Assembly: GCA_012064385.1 (NCBI GenBank)
Contig: QRDG01000129.1
Location: forward strand, 1,709,380-1,773,379
Source: Puccinellia tenuiflora
Taxonomy: Eukaryota > Streptophyta > Magnoliopsida > Poales > Poaceae
Length of the DNA stretch: 64,000 nucleotides
Direction: 5' to 3'
Shown: positions 31,079 through 43,100 of the stretch, one piece after another
Layout of the letters: the number at the start of each line of letters is the position of its first letter
Numbering within the stretch: position 1 is the first letter of the stretch
The notes under the pieces: generated by a model
The model's database searches: none
The model's input: the letters and a program-made list of their open reading frames with translations, nothing else
Told to the model about the DNA's origin: nothing
Program-made: the position numbers and the translations under genes

Positions 31079-31927
31079 GTTGTTTTCCTGTAATTAATGT
31101 CGGTTGTGCTGCAACACGAATTATTTGGAGTGCAAAATTTGGAAGCATAATATCATTCTTCTCGTAATCTAGAAGTAAATCCAAACGTGAAATTTAGAGG
31201 AATATCTCTCCTATCTAAAAAGAAGGTTTGGTTCCCCGTACGTCGTCCTGTTTTCGTCCAACTCGCATCCCTTCGTACGACACCGTCTCAATCCTGCCCG
31301 CATCGCACGCACATACGAGTCAATGCCTTCGCCCGCAGTAAATTAGGTGCGTTCATAGCCATGAGCGTTTCTTCCCTCCATCATATCTCTCCTCTCGCTC
31401 CGTGCCTCAGTTCCTGTGACATGTGCCGCCAACCCATGGCCGTGGTCGCCGCCGCCATCGCTGCCTCGAGCAGCACACGCGGCCGGAGATCCCACTTGGG
31501 GACGGTGCCACCAGAACGGACACCCCGCTCGCCTTCCCCATGGACGATGACGAAGACGGCGGCGTAAGAGGAGGTGAGATCTGCGCTCCCTACTCCAATT
31601 CGGTTCGCTTCGATTTCGATTTGCACTGGCCGTTGACGTGTTCGTTTTCTGCCTCTCCGCAGTGGCGTAGCAGCAGCGCGGCGTCCCTCTCGTCTCTCTC
31701 TTCTCCGACACGAAGCCGCAATGAGATCGGCGCCGATGTTCTTCAGGATGGGCGGCGAGGAATCTGATGTCGGACATTGTGACGCCGGGCGCGCAGGCCA
31801 TCATGGCTGCCCAGCCACCACCCAGGCACTTCAGGCGCACGCCGCTACGATGCAGACTGATGCCAAAATTTTGCCTCCCTCCTTGTTGCACCCGTGTGCC
31901 CTGGCGACGTCGAGGCGCCCAGCGCGC
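31079..31927. other. GC-rich gene-like DNA left of the LTR element
   Basis: 31270-31927 has exon-like composition and an intron-like GTGAGATCTGCGC ... CTCTCCGCAG (31573-31661). No frame is convincing throughout. A plus frame crosses the LTR insertion point in phase with one in 38996-39277. Possibly a captured or broken gene. Confidence 0.35.
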
Positions 31928-33261
31928 TGATGTCTACACACGCTTCTGTTCTTGTAGACAGTGTTGGGCCTCCAAGAGCAGAGGTTTGTAGAACAGCAGC
32001 AAGTTTCCCTTAAGTGAATCACCCAAGGTTTATCGAACTCAGGGAGGTAGAGGTCAAAGGTATCCCTCTCAAGCAACCCTGCAATCACAATACAAGAAGT
32101 CTCTTGTGTCCCCAACACACCCAATACACTTGTCAGATGTATAGGTGCACTAGTTCGGCGAAGAGATAGTGAAATACAAGTAATATGGATGATTATATGA
32201 AATAAATGCAATCTGAAATAAAAATGGCAGCAAGCAAACATGTAGAAAAACTTATTGTAAACGGTATTTCAATGCTTAGAAACAAGGCCCAGGGATCATA
32301 CTTTCACTAGTGGTATCTCTCAACATGTTAACACAACTGAAACCAAGCAAATGCTACTCAAAATTATACTTATCCTTGATACAACAAGGGTACTATGCGT
32401 AGGGCTACAAAAGCACTCCTCAAGCCTGAGTAAACAAGCTCCACAATTCCACAAAGAATAATCTAGGTAATTGTCACTCTAGATAATCTATAAAGGAGTT
32501 ACACATGTCACTAACTCCAAATTATACTAGACATACCAATGAGTAGCATATTACATAAGAATCCAGCTGTACTAACAACGATCATGATCACATAAAGATC
32601 ACACCATGGGAGAGAGAGATGAACCACATAGCTACCGGTAGAGCCCTCAGCCTCGGGGGAGAACTACTCCCTCCTCATCATAGGAGTCAGCAACGGCGAT
32701 GAAGATGGTGGTGGAGTCGATGGAGGTGGCTTCCGGAGTCGATGGAGATGGCTCCGGGGGCACTTCCCCGTCCCGGCAGGGTGCCGGAACAGAGACTTCT
32801 GTCCCCCGAAACTTGTCGGTGATGGCGGCGGCGGCTCTGGTGTTTCTGTCGAATATGGCGTATCCTCTTAGGGTTGTCGCGTCAGGGGGGTATATATAGG
32901 CGAAAGGGCGGCGTCGGAGGGCTCCCGTGGGCCCCACACCACCTGGTGGCGCGGCAGGCATGGGTCCCGCGCCACCCTATGGTGTGGCCGGCCCACGGCC
33001 CTCCAGGTCCTCTCCTTCGGGCTCCGTGTAGTCCATTGAATTATAAGACTGCTGCTTTTGTCCCGTCCAATTCCGAGAATATTTCCTTAAGTACTTTTCG
33101 GGAAAACAGCAGAAAACAGGAACTGGCACTGTGGCATCTTGTTAATAGGTTAGTTCCAAAAAATGCATAAAAATGCTATAAGATGTAAACAAAACATGTA
33201 GCAAATGGTATGAAAACAAGCATGGATCATAAGAAATTATAGATACGTTGGAGACGTATCA
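31928..33261 (-). repeat. 3' LTR
   Basis: In element orientation it begins TGATACGTCTCCAACG and ends GTGTAGACATCA. A TATA-like TATATATAGG-type stretch at about 32890-32900 could be the LTR promoter (minus reading CCTATATATACCCCCC). Confidence 0.95.
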
Positions 33262-33280
33262 GCATCCCCAAGCTTAGTTC
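33262..33280 (-). promoter_or_regulatory. Polypurine tract next to the 3' LTR
   Basis: In element orientation, CTAAGCTTGGGGATGC directly precedes the 3' LTR, the place of the plus-strand primer. Near copies of the same motif recur in the interior. Confidence 0.6.
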
Positions 33281-36200
33281 TACTCGTCCTCGAGTAGGTA
33301 GAACGATAACAAATAATTTCTTAGGAGACATGCAAACTCACAATCTAGATCAACATAGTAATGCAAAACACATGATGTGAATAAGGTGATCCAAAACAAT
33401 TGTCTATACTTGACATTAAGCAAACAATGATTAACAAATGCTAGCTAAAAGAAGCTAGAACTTTTCATTAATCAGCGTGTTGGAGACAAGGAACCATACA
33501 TAAGGTTTAGAAAGAAGAATAGTAAATTGTGTCTCCAATGTAAAATGTCAATCAATCTTCAAAGCATCAAATTCAGTTAATAATAGAAATAGCCAAGCTC
33601 AAGTCAAGTGTCCTTAATCCATCCACTTAACTTATCAACTGTTATGTAGTCCACTCAACTAATACAAGCAAGAAGAAGGCTTGGCACCATGAGGTTATGG
33701 CAAAGAGAATAATAATGGGGGTTTGGAAGGCCAAAAAGAAAGGCTCAAACAGTGGAAGAGGTAACCACAAGACAAGAGGAAGTCACGTAGTAGACACTGA
33801 ATGAGGAGTAGTGATTGCCATGCAACGGATGCACATAGAGCTATATGAATGGAAGCTCTCCAATGGAACTAGTGGGGGTGCATCCAACTTGCTTGCTCAT
33901 GAAGACCTAGAGCTCACTTGAGGAGGCTCATCATTGGAATATACAAGCCAAGTTCTATAACGTTTGGTCCCCACATAGTTATACTAATGAAGCATGAAAA
34001 CTCACTATAATGATGTAGGTGCTACTAGCACAAGTGTGGAATAAAAGGATAGTAGTGTTGCCCCCTCTCTCATTTTATATTCTTTTTTTCTTTTTCTCTT
34101 TTTTCCTTTTTTGTGGCCTTTGTGGCTCTTTTATATTTTTCTCTCATTGGTCTCTTTTGGACTCTTTTAATTGGCCATTTTGGGCTCTTTTCAATATGCT
34201 CACAGGTAGAGGCAACACTCTATTTTACAAGATGATCATCACACTTTTTTGGTGTACTCAAAACTCAAAGACTAATACATGGTGTATGATGGATATGCAT
34301 GATCGAGCGTAGTGTGGAAAAGATGTAACACATGTGGAAAACCACACATCACACTAACTCAAATGGTCAAGCAATACTATATGGTAATGAAGTAAAAATG
34401 ACATAAAGTCATGTAATGTAAATGATGGATGTTGCATGGCAATGTATCTCGGAACGGCTATGGAAATGCCGTGATAGGTAGATATGGTGGCTGTTTTGAG
34501 GAAGATAGTTGGCTTATGTGTAGGAGAACAAGATGAAGATCTCCCACGGGGTTGGATGTACTTGAGAAGTATGCACCAATCTCAATGTGAAAAAGGGCAA
34601 TGCAAAGCACCGAAGAGGCTAGCAAAATATGGAGGTGGAAGTGCCAAAAACCAAAAACTCACATAGCATGTCGTATATTGCAAACAACTAACAGTATCAA
34701 AGTTTTACAAATGGTTAGAGACACCCCGAGAGGGATCGTGGCGGCGACACAAGTGCCCCGTTGGCTTCCCCGACCGTTGCAGTAACTACACCATTAGAAA
34801 CTTCTTTTCAACTAAGAGGAATTCACGACACTAAAGCACTATTGACTTATGTTGTTTTTAGTTCAGAAAGGTACGGCTCCAAGCTCTACTAACACATCTC
34901 CACTAATCAGCTCTTAACAACATTAACCAATACATTTTAACCATTAGTTATTTTAATACCTCAAAAAAATTGAAGAGAATCAAGTTATCTACACAGTGGT
35001 CTACAAGACTATGCAGTTTTTCTCTATTCATACCACTACCCCAAGCATAGCATTTTCCAATCTAGCACATCAACCAAGCAACTAAAACAACTCTCTAACA
35101 AATAAGAGTGAAGAACAAGAGAGCTTAACACAAAGAACTAGCAGCTCTAAACAAGATAAAATGCTAAAAGCAAGAGCTTACTAGAAAACAGACAGTAGCT
35201 AAGAATACTCAACAAATATAAGTGAAGAGCATGAGTATTCATATGAAAAAGCAGAGCGTGTCTCTCTCCCACACAAGAATGCTAGGATCCTACTTATTAA
35301 GAAAACTAAAACACACACAAAATAAAAACAGACGCTCCAAGCAAAATACATAAGATGTAGTGGAATAAAAATATAGTATCACTAGAGATGACCTGATAGT
35401 TTTGTCGATGAAGAAGGGGATGCCTTGGGCATCCCCAAGCTTAGATGCTTGAGTCTTCTTGAATTTGCTGGGATGACCCACCGGGGCATCCCCAAGCTTA
35501 GGCTTTTCACTCTTCTTGATCTCATCATATCATCCCTCTTGCTTACTTGAAAACTTCCGCCACATCAAACTCAAAGTAATTCTCATTAGAGGGTTAGTGC
35601 ATAAACCAAAAATTCACAAGTTCTACTGTGACACAATCACACCTTAAAGCATTATAACATTAGCTACAGCCACTGATGTTCAAAGGAGCAAAAAGATCCA
35701 AATAAACATCGCAAAAGAAGCAATGCAAAATAAAAGGCAGAATCTGTCAAAAACAGAACAGTCTGTAAAGACGAATTTTTTCGAGGCACTAGAGTTGCTC
35801 AAATCGAAAATCACTGAACTAGAGAAATTTGCATACATATATGAGAATTCAGCACAAAAAATCTCAAAACATTTCGTTGCTTCTGGAATAAATTGCGAAT
35901 TTAACGGTGACAGACATAAATCTGTTTCCTGTGCAGAAATCCAAATATAGCAAAAACTTTCTACTAGAGACCATACTTGGCCTAACATTACAAGCAAATA
36001 AAGATACAAAGAAATTGCTACAGTAGTAAACAAACTTCTTGACTCAAATAAAAGCAAATATACTGAAAATAAAATGATGGGTTGTCTCCCATAAACGCTT
36101 TTCTTTAAAGCCTTTTAGCTAGGCTTACTTACTTGTTATCAAATGGTTGGAGTGAGGTGGCTTGGCTTCCCCAAGCTTAAATTCTTGCACTTACTTGATA

Positions 36201-36695
36201 TATGTAGGGTGAGCTTAGGGGTAGCATCCCCAAGCTTGAATGGTTGTCCCTCTTGATCTTTGTTTGTCTCCCTCAACTCTTCCACTTGAAAGTTCTCTTC
36301 ACACACAACTCATAAAACTTGATTAGAGGGGTTAGTGTCTCCATAAATTAAATCCTCATAAGTACAGCAAAGACATGTCATGAATGGATTCTAAACATTA
36401 GCTACTGTTAATTATGGTTTTGCATTGCTCTTTAATCAAAAGAACCACACAAAACACAAGTAATGAGAGTAATGCAAAATAAAGACAGAATCTGTCTAAA
36501 ACTGAACAGCCCATAAAGAGTGAATTGTTTGAGGCACTTACCTTGCTCAAATCAGAAAACGTGGAACTAATGAATTGTGTGTTAATACCTGAAGATTGCT
36601 GTCACAAAGTTTCAGCACAAAATTCCCTTCCTTTGATTTTAAAAAAATTTCTCAGTGAAGCTTAGGAATCTGTTTTCTAGACAGCAATGATAGTT
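33281..36695. other. Interior of the LTR element without recognisable pol
   Basis: 3.4 kb with only short frames on both strands, a T-rich stretch (34060-34200), and repeats of the polypurine-like motif at 35429, 35486, 36165 and 36224 (plus-strand reading GCATCCCCAAGCTTA or GCTTCCCCAAGCTTA). No RT, integrase or protease motif seen. Confidence 0.7.
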
Positions 36696-37472
36696 TTAAT
36701 GATGCTCACATAGGAATAAGAATGAAATACAAAGGTGAGCATCAAGAGAAGAATATGAAGCACATTTAAGTCTAACCCACTTCCTATGCATCGGAATCTT
36801 GTAAGTAAATAAATTCATGAAACATAAATTGACTAGCATAGGAAGATAAAGCAAGTGGTACTTCAAAAATTTCAACATATAGAGGTGAAACTTAATATTG
36901 TTGAGATGCATATATCCATGTTTCCCTCTCTCATAATAACTTTCAGTAGCATCATTGATAAATTCTACAATATAAACATCACATGAAAAATTCTTATCAT
37001 GAGCCATATGCATAAAATTATTACTCCCCTCATAAGCATAGTCATTCTTATTAATTGTAGTGGAAGCAAATTCAACAAAATAGCTATCATTATTATTCTC
37101 ATCACCATAATCATCAAATATAGGAGGCATATTGAAATCATAATTAATTTTCTCCTCAATAGTAGGTGGACTGAAAATATCATATTCATCATTGTAATCA
37201 TCATATATGGGAGGCATTATATCATCAAAGTAAATTTTCTCCTCAAAGCTTGGGGGACTAAAAAGATCATTTTCATAAAAACTAGCTTCCCCAAGCTTAG
37301 ACTTTTCCATAGTATTAGCAATAATGGTGTTCAAAGAATTCATACTAATAACATTACTACCACTATTATGCAAACAAACTTCCATAGGTTTTTTAATTTT
37401 CTCCTCAAAAGCATCATGTCCTAATTCAATATAAAGTTCATAAAGATCTCTAATTTTTTTGTTGTTTTCCAT
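36696..37472 (-). CDS. Gag-position ORF of the non-autonomous LTR element
   Basis: 258 aa, starting MENNKKIRDLYELYIELGHD about 150 bp after the primer binding site, where gag belongs. Acidic, with tandem imperfect repeats (FSPPSFEEKIYFDDIMPPIYDD, here given by its core FEEKIYFDDIMPPIY, and TIEEKINYDFNMPPIFDD). No capsid, zinc-knuckle or protease motif. Conserved in frame despite lacking known domains. It may be a degenerate gag or an unrelated structural protein. Confidence 0.55.
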   Translation of the reverse strand: MENNKKIRDLYELYIELGHDAFEEKIKKPMEVCLHNSGSNVISMNSLNTIIANTMEKSKLGEASFYENDLFSPPSFEEKIYFDDIMPPIYDDYNDEYDIFSPPTIEEKINYDFNMPPIFDDYGDENNNDSYFVEFASTTINKNDYAYEGSNNFMHMAHDKNFSCDVYIVEFINDATESYYERGKHGYMHLNNIKFHLYMLKFLKYHLLYLPMLVNLCFMNLFTYKIPMHRKWVRLKCASYSSLDAHLCISFLFLCEHH

Positions 37473-37623
37473 TAAGCCTAACTAGTGAAATTAAAAACAA
37501 GAAACAAAAAGATATAATTGCAGAATCTAAAGGGAATAACTTTGAGCACTCACACGGCGTCAGAAAATAGCTTCGTTGCCGGATAGCTTCTTTGCTGGAG
37601 TGTGAGTGCCGCTTACCTTACCT

Positions 37624-37639
37624 CCCGGCAACGGCGCCA
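37624..37639 (-). promoter_or_regulatory. Primer binding site (tRNA-Asp)
   Basis: In element orientation TGGCGCCGTTGCCGGG, complementary to the 3' end of plant tRNA-Asp (...CCCGGCAACGGCGCCA), 10 nt after the 5' LTR. Confidence 0.85.
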
Positions 37640-37649
37640 GAAAATAACT

Positions 37650-38990
37650 TGATGTCTACACACGCTTCTATTCTTGTAGACAGTGTTGGGCCTACAAGAG
37701 CAGAGGTTTGTAGAACAGCAACAAGTTTCCCTTAAGTGAATCACCCAAGGTTTATCGAACTCAGGGAGGTAGAGGTCAAAGGTATCCCTCTCAAGCAACC
37801 CTGCAATCACAATACAAGAAGTCTCTTGTGTCCCCAACACACCCAATACACTTGTCAAATGTATAGGTGCACTAGTTCGGCGAAGAGATAGTGAAATACA
37901 AGTAATATGGATGATTATATGAAGTAAATGCAATCTGAAATAAAAATGGCAGCAAGCAAACATGTAGAAAAACTTATTGTAAACGGTATTTCAATGCTTA
38001 GAAACAAGGCCCAGGGATCATACTTTCGCTAGTGGTATCTCTCAACATGTTAACACAACTGAAACCAAGCAAATGCTACTCAAAATTATACTTATCCTTG
38101 ATACAACAAGGGTACTATGCGTAGGGCTACAAAAGCACTCCTCAAGCCTGAGTAAACAAGCTCCACAATTCCACAAAGAATAATCTAGGTAATTGTCACT
38201 CTAGATAATCTATAAAGGAGTTACACATGTCACTAACTCCAAATTATACTATACATACCAATGAGTAGCATATTACATAAGAATCCAGCTGTACTAACAA
38301 CGATCATGATCACATAAAGATCACACCATGGGAGAGAGAGATGAACCACATAGCTACCGGTAGAGCCCTCAGCCTCGGGGGAGAACTACTCCCTCCTCAT
38401 CATAGGAGTCAGCAACGGTGATGAAGATGGTGGTGGAGTCGATGGAGGTGGCTTCCGGAGTCGATGGAGATGGCTCCGGGGGCACTTCCCCGTCCCGGCA
38501 GGGTGCCGGAACAGAGACTTCTGTCCCCCGAAACTTGTCGGCGATGGCGGCGGCGGCTCGGGTGTTTCTGTCGAATATGGCGTATCCTCTTAGGGTTGTC
38601 GCGTCAGGGGGGTATATATAGGCGAAAGGGCGGCGTCGGAGGGCTCCCGTGGGCCCCACACCACCTGGTGGCGTGGCATGCAAGGGTCCCGCGCCACCCT
38701 ATGGTGTGGCCGGCCCACGGCCCTCCAGGTCCTCTCCTTCGGGCTCCGTGTAGTCCATTGAATTATAAGACTGCTGCTTTTTGTCCCGTCCAATTCCGAG
38801 AATATTTTCTTAAGTATTTTTCTGAAACGGGAAAACAGCAGAAAACAGGAACTGGCACTGTGGCATCTTGTTAATAGGTTAGTTCCAGAAAATGCATAAA
38901 AATGCTATAAGATGTAAACAAAATATGTAGCAAATGGTATGAAAACAAGCATAGATCATAAGAAATTATAGATATGTTGGAGACGTATCA
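37650..38990 (-). repeat. 5' LTR
   Basis: Second LTR copy, 1,341 bp, nearly identical to 31928-33261. It differs for example by a 7-bp insertion near 38820 (CTGAAACGGG). Confidence 0.95.
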
Positions 38991-38995
38991 CGCGC

Positions 38996-39600
38996 CGACC
39001 GCACGATCAAGTGAAGAAGATAGCCTCCGCTGCCGCCTCATGGTCACGATCTGCGCCGCGCTCGACCGGGTCGGCATTGGGCTGCTGGCCATCGCCGGCA
39101 TACCGCCCGCGAACGCCGATCCACCGAATCGACGCGCCGCCGGTCGGTGCCCTGCCCGCCTCCGCTTCCCCCTCCGCTGGATGGTGTCCGTGCGAGCGGC
39201 GCAGGCCGCCTCGCGCGGATGGAGGTTGCCTTCCCTACTCTGCCTCCGTTTTCCACCTTCCACTGCGCTCATCCTGACTCCCCGAAGCGCGGCCCATGGA
39301 CTTCCCGGCGAGCCAGCCCTGGTCCGACCTCCCTCTCGATTTCTGGCCATGGTGGCTGGCGGAAGGATGGCGAGACACTGGATCCTGCGTGGGAGTTCAC
39401 CTATGGCAGCCACGGGAGCACCTCGATCCTTGATGTTGTTATGGATTGCGATGCTGCTCGAGAGGTTCTTCAGATGGATGTTAATTTTCGTTTTCAGTTC
39501 AGGTCCGCAGTCCAGGACGTGGTGCGGGCAGCCATGGAGAAAGACGACCCCGATCCAGCCCAGCCTCCTAATAGATAAAATGTTTTTTCATCTCTCCTAA
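38996..39600 (+). pseudogene. GC-rich gene fragment right of the LTR element
   Basis: Two coding-looking stretches in different frames: LRCRLMVTICAALDRVGIGL LAIAGIP (about 39024-39105; quoted in two parts), of the style of plant 2OG-oxygenase-like N-termini, and LDPAWEFTYGSHGSTSILDV to VVRAAMEKDDPDPAQ (about 39380-39575). Neither could be linked to the other or to 31.3-31.9 kb with confidence. The LTR element split this region. Confidence 0.3.
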
Positions 39601-39912
39601 ATTAATGCTTTTCAGTTTATAGCTTTCCTCTCAATATATAAGAAATTAAGTCTTTTTTCATGTTTTTGTCCAGTGATTTTTGTTTCTGTCTTTTAAAATG
39701 AAAGAACTCATGGGACGGATTTGCGTGTACTTTCTGTTTTCGTAATAGGGTTTCCAGCCTATGTCGCCAACCATCCGATGATTCTTATTATGGCCTCTCC
39801 AACATTGACAGCCATGAACAGAGCAGCGAGTCAACTGGTGAGGTAGGCTCATGTCTTCTTTTATTCCAATGCAGGTTAGTGTGTTTCCGTACGGTGCATC
39901 ATCATGGAATGT
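39601..39912. other. AT-rich spacer
   Basis: No gene or repeat recognised. Confidence 0.4.
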
Positions 39913-40160
39913 GTGAGCCTAGCTCAACTGGTTGGGGGAGTGGATGTACAAACCCAACACCCAAGTTCAAGTCCTCACGGACGCGAATTTAGGTTCCTAT
40001 TTATACTTGAGGATTAGGACTTCCTGATACTCATGCAATTTATCCTGAGGACCAGGCTTGGTTATTAATCAAGATAAAAATCCTGGTACTCATGCTTAAT
40101 GGCTGTGTGCATCCCTAGTTGGTGCAGAGGCCGGGGAAGTGAAATTCTCCCCCAAAAAGT
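39913..40160 (+). mobile_element. tRNA-derived SINE (Au-like)
   Basis: A RNA polymerase III A box (TAGCTCAACTGG, 39920-39931) and B box (GTTCAAGTCC, 39965-39974) are correctly spaced. A tRNA-unrelated body follows, then a 3' tail (40101-40136) GGCTGTGTGCATC...GGTGCAGAGGCCGGGG that matches the tails of the two LINEs. About 245 bp, intact-looking. Confidence 0.8.
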
Positions 40161-40197
40161 TTTTTTGAGAGAGAAAGGCTACCCACTACGCTAAGAG

Positions 40198-43100
40198 ATG
40201 AGCGCTATTTCCGGAGGCCCGTTAGGGGCGTCGGCCGGGCGATTCTGGGTTCTCTCCCAGATCGCCGGCGATGACGAAGACGACGGGCTTGGATCAGAGA
40301 GGACGTCGCCGGTAGAGTCCTCCCCGTCGCGGGACTACTTCTGCCGGTCGCCTTCGCCGGAGGTTTGCTCGGTACAGCATTCAGCGCTGTCCGCGGTGAT
40401 CCGGAGGGAGAAGAAGAAGAAGATGCAACGTGCGGCGGCGGTGGCTTTCCAGTCGGAGGTAAGTTCTCTTTCTTGCAGGTCATCGCCATGGACGCCGCCG
40501 GGACGTTTGTTGAGGAAGACCAAAATCGTTGATCCGGTGCTCGCACCGTCAACATTTTGGTTGGAATCGTTCGTCGCCGATGAGTGGGTCATGGTGCAAA
40601 GGAGACGTAGGAGGCGGCGTTTGGCTGCATCTGCTCGGGGGTGCAGCCTGTGGCGATCGCCGGCGGTGAGATCTCCAGTTCGTTCTAAACGGCCGTTTTT
40701 TCAAAATTTCCAACATATTAATGAATCGGGCTGTATGGGCTCGCATAAAAGTTTTTCGGATCGCCTGGTTCCTGGCAGTATGGGCCTTGAATCCGGAGTC
40801 GTGATCCACTCTAGCACCCGCCTGATTCGTTATGATATGGGATCGGGCGGGTGGCTAGGGCTTCGTTCGCTCATTCGTTTCCCTGCGACTCTCGTTGTTC
40901 CCTCTCGGCAGCCAGGAACCCTAGCTGCCGCCATGGCAAGCCGAGGTGGAGGAGATCCTTCCCGTGGGGGTGTTCCGCCGGGAGGGGGTCGTGGGATTGG
41001 CTCTCAGGGTGGAGGCCGTGGTGTTGCTGCATCTGCGGGTGGCCGTGGCGCTGCCCTGCCTGGGGGTGGTCGTGGCGCTGTTCCGCTTGGGGGCGGCCGT
41101 GGTGGTGCTGTTCTGCCTGGGAGTGCTCGTGCTGTGCTTCCTGGGGGTACACATGGTGATGCTGATGGTTGGGTGGCTGGCCGTGGTGATGCGCGGTCTG
41201 ATGGGTATGGTAGAGATGGTGCTTCTGGTGATGTTGGGCAAGGGAGAAATTATTTTGAAGGAAGCTCTAGTGGTACTGCTAATACTGGGGTTTTGCATCA
41301 GGGAGATGTGTTCGATGATGGAGTCTTCAGGGCTGGCTCTCGCCCCTCTAATAATGCTAATACTGGTGGCGGTTTTAGGGGCAATCAAGGGTATAACAGA
41401 GGGTATGATCGCAGGAATTATGCTGGCAATAACTATAATTCTCGTAGGTTCAACAATCCTCCCACATATAATAATTCTCGATCGGCCTCGGGGCCGGATT
41501 TGAGAGGATTGACTGATGAGCAGAGGCAAATGGTGAAGGAGGTGGCAGAGGCCTTTGCTAGACAATTAACTTCGGGCTCGGTTGGTGGAGGGCAGTCCTC
41601 GTTGGGTTCGGGTGTGCCCCTTCCTGAAGAGGCTACGGCTGTGATCCCTCCGCGGAGGAATGGTTCAGTTAGACAAGCTTATGTTCCTAAGTCTGTTAAT
41701 TCTGCTCAGTGAATTTCTAATGGTGATGACAATGGGACACTTAGTACTGCTGTGGAAGAGGTGGTTCATGATGGTTCGGATATGCTCATTGACTCAACTG
41801 CTGCGGTGGCGCCAAAGAAAGGGCCAAACTGTTTTAGGTGCCATAAATCGGGACACTGTCTGAATGAGTGCACTGCTGTTCTTTGTGAGTGTTGCCAGAA
41901 TCCTGATCATGCAACCCGTGAGTGTCCTATTTTACGTGCTCCGAGGCCTAGAGTGCAAGTCTATGGGGTTACTCATGCAGATCTTTCATTTTGGGAGCTC
42001 CCTATGTCTGGTGAAGTGAGGCCTCGGGTGGAGAATACTAGGTTGGGACGTGTGGCTGTCACTGGTGGTGTCATGACGATACCGGAAATTGTGGCGCAGT
42101 TACAGTACTTGGTTGCTGATGAGCAATATGAGTGGGATGTTCAGCAAATGGAGGACAATGTGTTCAGGGCTAACTTCCCAAGCAGGATGGATTTGGTGCG
42201 TGTTAGGCGTTTTGGGAGTTTTAATGTGCCCCATACACAGCTTTCTCTATCCTTTGATTTTTGGCGGAAGGATGTGGAGCCGGTTTGGTCTGCGGAAGAT
42301 GTGTGGATGCGCGTGCATGACCTCCCCCCGTTTGCTCTTGATGATTTTCTTGCGATGTGGACAATTGGCGATCTCTTTGGCAAGCCGAAGGATATTGATA
42401 TGGTTTACACTAGGGCAAATAATGTTTTGAGGATCTTGATTACCTGCTTGGACCCTACTATTATACCTTCTAGCCTGGATGTAAAGATGAGGAATGACTT
42501 CTTCCGGCTTCGTTTTGAGGTGGAAGGGTTTCCGCATCCTCCTTCTGATAATGAGACGGAGAAGGGTGAACCCAAGAAAGATGATGATGATGAGATGGAC
42601 CATGATGATGCTAAAAGTAAGAAGGGTGAGACCGAATCTGCTAGGGAGGTGAAGCGTTTGAAGAATAATGAGCCTAACTCTAATGCAAAAATTTCCACCC
42701 CAACTTCTAATGTCAAGCAAAATTCTTTGCATTTGGGTGATGTTAAATTCGGTTCGTTTCAAGAGGTTGTTTCTTATGCGGCTGTGCCGGAAGTGGACCT
42801 ATCTACACTTAGGTATGCGCAAGTGTTGGATAATCCCGTTTCTTCGCCTCTTTTGCCTGTATGTATGTATGATTGTTCGAATGATTTCTCTGATGATGTT
42901 CATAATGTAAACAATTTGCATAACTGTTCTCACACTAGGTGTTCTGGTTGGCCATCCCAAATGATGTTAAATGCTGTGGATGTGATTATGAACGATGGGA
43001 ACTGCACCGTTGATTTGAGCAGCCAAGAGGCGACTGATTTGGTAACTTTTTCTGCTGTTCCGAAAGTTACTGTTTCTACACAATTGGTTAGTGATATTGT

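Larger units (their letters stand above)
31928..38990 (-). mobile_element. Non-autonomous LTR retrotransposon, complete
   Basis: 7,063 bp, with LTRs of 1,334 bp (31928-33261) and 1,341 bp (37650-38990), TG...CA ends, and target duplication CGCGC (31923-31927 and 38991-38995). The primer binding site near 37639 shows minus orientation. The 4.4-kb interior has one gag-like frame and no reverse transcriptase, integrase or protease, so mobility would need enzymes from another element. The LTRs differ by about 19 substitutions and 2 indels by eye (about 1.4%), which at 1.3e-8 per site per year suggests roughly 0.5-0.6 million years. Confidence 0.95.

Noticed and set aside
31423..31767. Possible two-exon gene with GTGAG...CCGCAG intron
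   Set aside because: The joined frame meets a stop directly after the junction, and no domain was recognised. Kept only as gene-like DNA.
32647..32961. 104-aa frame in both LTRs
   Set aside because: It lies wholly within the LTR and its twin at 38369-38683 is simply the other LTR. No domain, and not at a gene position of the element.
36999..37424. 141-aa plus-strand Ile-rich frame
   Set aside because: Antisense shadow of the gag-position ORF on the minus strand.
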